A model generated the notes under the pieces. The model made no database searches, was not told where the DNA came from, and saw nothing but the letters and a program-made list of their open reading frames with translations. A program made the position numbers and the translations under genes. Below, piece by piece: positions 60,968-64,000 of a stretch of 64,000 nucleotides of DNA (positions are counted from its first letter, which is position 1; each line of letters opens with the position of its first letter). The stretch spans positions 1 through 64,000 of the forward strand of contig JABDNT010000018.1 of the NCBI GenBank assembly GCA_013043685.1. The letters are read 5' to 3'. The stretch comes from Flavobacteriaceae bacterium (GTDB lineage Bacteria; Bacteroidota; Bacteroidia; Flavobacteriales; Flavobacteriaceae).

Positions 60968-61041
60968 AATAGAAGCTTAATAATTTCCTCAAAGGTATCG
61001 TCTGAAGAACCGTTTCACACCATGGAATCCATTCAATGCAA

Positions 61042-62484
61042 CTAAAATTCAGCATTTCCAGGCGTCCTTGGATAAGGAATCACATCTCTTATATTCCCCA
61101 TACCCGTCACAAACTGGACCAGGCGCTCGAATCCAAGCCCAAATCCACTGTGAACGCAAGTTCCGAATTTCCTGAGGTCAAGGTACCAGTACAACTCTTC
61201 TTCCGAAATGTCCATCGCCTTCATCTTTTCCAGTAGTACATCATATCGTTCCTCACGTTGAGATCCTCCAACGATCTCTCCAATACCTGGAAAGAGAACA
61301 TCCATAGCTCTTACTGTCTTACCATCATCATTTAACCTCATATAAAAGGCCTTGATCGTGGCAGGATAATCGAACAGAATCACCGGACATTTAAAATGTT
61401 TTTCAACCAGGTATCGTTCGTGCTCACTTTGCAGGTCCGCACCCCATTCATCGATAAGGAATTTGAATTTCTTCTTTTTGTTCGGCTTACTCCGTTTTAA
61501 TATTTCTATGGCTTCTGTATAGGTGACACGTTTAAAATTGTTGTCAATTATAAAACGCAACTTATCACGCAATGTCATCTCACTCCTTTCCGCCTGGGGT
61601 TTGGTTTTTTCTTCCTGAAGCAACCGATTCTCGAGGAATTCAAGGTCATCGGAACAGTTTTCAAGGGTGTATTTCACCACATATTTTATAAAATCTTCCG
61701 CCAGGTCCATATTAGCATCAAGATCATAGAAGGCCATTTCAGGTTCGATCATCCAGAATTCGGCAAGGTGACGGGATGTGTTACTATTTTCTGCTCTGAA
61801 GGTGGGACCGAAGGTATACACTTTTCCAAGGCCCATTGCATAGGTTTCAGCTTCCAATTGTCCGCTTACGGTAAGATTGGTCTCTTTTTCGAAGAAATCC
61901 TGCTTATAATCTACCTCACCATGTTCGTTTAACGGCGGGTTTTTAGGATCCAGGGCAGATACTCTGAACATTTCCCCCGCTCCTTCAGCATCGCTGCCGG
62001 TGATTATTGGGGAATGAAAATAGTGAAAGTTATTTTTCTGAAAATAATCATGCACGGCAAAAGCCAGTTTAGAACGTGTACGCATAATGGCACCGAAAGT
62101 GTTGGTGCGTATTCGCAGATGCGCCTGCTCTCTGAGAGTTTCAAGAGTGTGACGTTTCGGACTTAGAATTGTAAGTTTAACTTCTTCCGGGTCTGCCTCA
62201 CCAAGAACCTCGATCTTCGAAACCTGGATCTCCACAACTTGTCCCTGCCCCTGGCTTTCCACCAGGGTGCCGCTTAACGAAATAGCCGCACCTACGGTGA
62301 CTTTCCGAAGCAGTTCTTCCTCGAAATTTTCGAAATCCACCACACATTGTAGATTCTTTATAGTCGAGCCATCATTCAGGGCGATAAAACGATTGCTTCT
62401 GAAGGATCTAACCCAACCTTTAACTGTGATCTCAACCTGAGAAGGTTCACTTTGCAATATCTTACTGATTTCCGATTGCTGCAT
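61042..62484 (-). CDS. asnS: Asparaginyl-tRNA synthetase
   Basis: 480 aa class II synthetase. The N-terminal OB-fold (residues about 15-115) has VTVKGWVRSFRSNRFIALND. Motif 2 is FRAENSNTSRHLAEFWMIEP and the motif 3 arginine lies in GFGLGFERLVQFVTG near the C-terminus. The FRAENSNTSRHL segment and overall length identify AsnRS rather than AspRS. It charges tRNA-Asn, so this cell uses direct asparaginylation. A minus-strand TATCTTTA (62504-62511) is a likely promoter. Confidence 0.97.
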   Translation of the reverse strand: MQQSEISKILQSEPSQVEITVKGWVRSFRSNRFIALNDGSTIKNLQCVVDFENFEEELLRKVTVGAAISLSGTLVESQGQGQVVEIQVSKIEVLGEADPEEVKLTILSPKRHTLETLREQAHLRIRTNTFGAIMRTRSKLAFAVHDYFQKNNFHYFHSPIITGSDAEGAGEMFRVSALDPKNPPLNEHGEVDYKQDFFEKETNLTVSGQLEAETYAMGLGKVYTFGPTFRAENSNTSRHLAEFWMIEPEMAFYDLDANMDLAEDFIKYVVKYTLENCSDDLEFLENRLLQEEKTKPQAERSEMTLRDKLRFIIDNNFKRVTYTEAIEILKRSKPNKKKKFKFLIDEWGADLQSEHERYLVEKHFKCPVILFDYPATIKAFYMRLNDDGKTVRAMDVLFPGIGEIVGGSQREERYDVLLEKMKAMDISEEELYWYLDLRKFGTCVHSGFGLGFERLVQFVTGMGNIRDVIPYPRTPGNAEF

Positions 62485-62538
62485 GTGTTTAGTTTTGAAG
62501 GCGTAAAGATACTTTTTAGTTGGAAACTGAACAACAAA

Positions 62539-64000
62539 TCAGTCGTCGTCTTCCATATCATCATCATTGTCCGGAATGATCTTCAACGCAGGTTTTCTTA
62601 AGGTTTCTTTGTTGGCGATACTGCGCTCCAATGAAAGTAAAAGGGAGGGTAATAAAAGTAGATTCGCCAACATAGCACACAAGAGTGTTGCCGATACAAG
62701 TGCGCCTAAAGCCACGGTCCCGCCAAAACTTGATATTGTGAACACCGAGAAACCAAAGAACAACACGATGGAAGTATAGAACATACTTACCCCGGTCTCT
62801 CTCAAGGCGGCATAAACCGATTTTTTGATCTTCCAGTCACTGGCAATTAATTCCTGTCTGTATTTCGCCAGGAAGTGAATGGTGTCATCCACCGATATTC
62901 CGAATGCAATACTGAATACCAGGATTGTTGAAGGTTTAATGGGAACTCCTAAAAATCCCATAAGCCCGGCGGTGATAAGCAGGGGAAGTAAGTTCGGGAT
63001 GAGTGAAATAAGTATCATCCGGAAACTCCGGAACATCCATGCCATAAATAAAGCAATTAGGAATACAGCCAGGGATAAGGAGATGATAAGATTTCGGACC
63101 AGGTACTTGGTTCCTTTCTGAAAAACCAAGGCTTTTCCAGTAAGTGACACATCGTAACGCTCTTCCGGAAAAATCTTCGTGATCTCATCTTTCAGGTCTT
63201 CCTCGATACGATCGAAACGTTCTGTTTCGGTGTCTTTCATAAACGTAGTAATTCTGGCGAACTGACCGGTGGAATCCACATATGAAGACAACAAATTTGC
63301 ACTATCCGCGCTGCTTTTTGCATACGATAATATAAACGTGCGCTCCTGGCTATTTGGAAGCTGATAATATTCCGGGTTGTTATTGTAATAAGCCTGTTTG
63401 GAATATTTCACCAATTCGGCCACAGATATAGGTTTGGAGAATTCGGGAACATCCATAATGTAATCCTGCAGCTCATCGATGCGTTTCAACGTGGCAAGTT
63501 TCATCACCCCTTTCTTTCGCTTCGTATCCACGAGAATTTCAAGTGGCATTATCCCTTCATATTCGCTTTCATAGAATTTAATATCACTGTAAAACTCCTT
63601 GGTCTTGGGCATATCCTCTATTAGACTGCCAGAAATATGAATATTGTATATACCAATGATACTGGCACACAACAGGGCGATGGCTGAAACATAAATGGCG
63701 ATCCTGTGTTCTTTCACCATACGTTCCATCCAGTCTACGAATTTCGCGATCCACTGTTTGTTGAGATGTTTCAGGTGTTTGTATTTAGGCACAGCCATGT
63801 AACTGTAAACAATAGGGATAATAAACAGACTCAGCAGGAATATCGCTATAATGTTGATGGAAGCTACCGCACCAAACTCTTTTAATAATTGACTGTTGGT
63901 AAGGGTAAAAGTGGCAAATCCTGAAGCGGTAGTGACATTGGTCATCAAAGTGGCATTCCCTACTTTGCTAATTACCCGCTGAAGGGACTTCGCCTGATTA
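62539..64000 (-). CDS. RND-superfamily exporter (MMPL/HAE3-like), N-terminus outside window
   Basis: At least 487 residues, cut by the window edge. The reading frame stays open to base 64000, and the residues before the internal ATG (SKVGNATLMTNVTTASGFAT) belong to the family core, so this is the C-terminal half or more of a longer protein. It shows AIFLLSLFIIPIVYSYMAVP, a large periplasmic domain with LIEDMPKTKEFYSD, and a second set of helices (IPNLLPLLITAGLMGFLGVP, AFGISVDDTIHFLAKYRQEL). The family moves lipids or hydrophobic compounds. It is followed by asnS, 54 bp downstream on the same strand. The acidic tail (DDDDMEDDD) is unusual. Confidence 0.88.
   Translation of the reverse strand, partial: NQAKSLQRVISKVGNATLMTNVTTASGFATFTLTNSQLLKEFGAVASINIIAIFLLSLFIIPIVYSYMAVPKYKHLKHLNKQWIAKFVDWMERMVKEHRIAIYVSAIALLCASIIGIYNIHISGSLIEDMPKTKEFYSDIKFYESEYEGIMPLEILVDTKRKKGVMKLATLKRIDELQDYIMDVPEFSKPISVAELVKYSKQAYYNNNPEYYQLPNSQERTFILSYAKSSADSANLLSSYVDSTGQFARITTFMKDTETERFDRIEEDLKDEITKIFPEERYDVSLTGKALVFQKGTKYLVRNLIISLSLAVFLIALFMAWMFRSFRMILISLIPNLLPLLITAGLMGFLGVPIKPSTILVFSIAFGISVDDTIHFLAKYRQELIASDWKIKKSVYAALRETGVSMFYTSIVLFFGFSVFTISSFGGTVALGALVSATLLCAMLANLLLLPSLLLSLERSIANKETLRKPALKIIPDNDDDMEDDD

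Overview
The window looks like chromosomal DNA of a marine-type member of the Flavobacteriaceae (Bacteroidota). Supporting signs are many TonB-dependent receptors with an N-terminal carboxypeptidase-like domain, a SusC/SusD pair, a type IX secretion C-terminal tail, a flavobacterial-type ExbB/ExbD cluster, and repeated TAnnTTTG promoter elements in place of TATAAT. Base composition is moderate and fairly even. I see no insertion sequence, integrase, CRISPR array, rRNA or replication origin. Nearly all of it is ordinary housekeeping and transport sequence. The unusual material sits in a few intergenic stretches. Layout: 1-340 holds tRNA-Leu(CAA), its terminator and a duplicated 107-bp palindrome-rich unit. 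339-10042 carries a TonB receptor, a persulfide dioxygenase/rhodanese fusion, a T9SS-tailed protein, a HupE-like membrane protein, dCMP deaminase with a C-terminal processing protease, a MarC protein, a DUF3109 protein and a lipoprotein. 10133-13998 is a class Ia ribonucleotide reductase locus (nrdB-nrdA, close to the eukaryotic type) with a long leader rich in GTTGAAAAC motifs. 14089-15926 holds a chromate-type transporter and a DUF6503-like protein. 15994-26199 reads as a phosphate-acquisition region: Na/Pi cotransporter, PiT transporter, phosphate-selective porin, a secreted small protein, and a TonB receptor with a beta-helix lipoprotein. Three AATGTT-N5-AATGTT elements and an orphan terminator lie in its control regions. 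26373-32829 holds dgt, dxs, a four-helix-bundle gene bracketed by two short tandem-repeat arrays, a TadA-like deaminase, a cold shock protein and aspS. 33012-37319 is a stand-alone SusC/SusD pair. 37379-44044 is an RND efflux operon headed by its TetR regulator, with a perfect palindromic operator. 44209-49827 holds a polyprenyl diphosphate synthase, an outer-membrane barrel protein, and the 2-oxoglutarate dehydrogenase E1 and E2 genes. 50113-55094 holds a TPR histidine kinase with a LuxR-type regulator, a retropepsin-like protein, TatD and asparaginase I. After tRNA-Ser(GGA) and a large nested hairpin come ExbB, a membrane protein, two ExbD proteins and a beta-barrel protein (55707-58836). 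The window closes with a PAP2-like protein, rpoN, asnS and an RND-superfamily exporter cut by the window edge. Several genes work together. NrdAB, dCMP deaminase and Dgt set dNTP pools. The phosphate porin, PiT and Na/Pi carriers form an outer-to-inner membrane route. The ExbB/ExbD cluster could energise the four TonB-dependent receptors seen here. TetR, TolC, adaptor and RND pump form a self-regulated efflux unit. The best candidates for something undescribed are the repeat-bracketed four-helix-bundle gene at 29515-29991, the phosphate-region repeat elements with an orphan minus-strand transcript at 21451-21699, and the covarying palindromes next to the two tRNA genes. All identifications are by motif reading and family knowledge; no database search was run.
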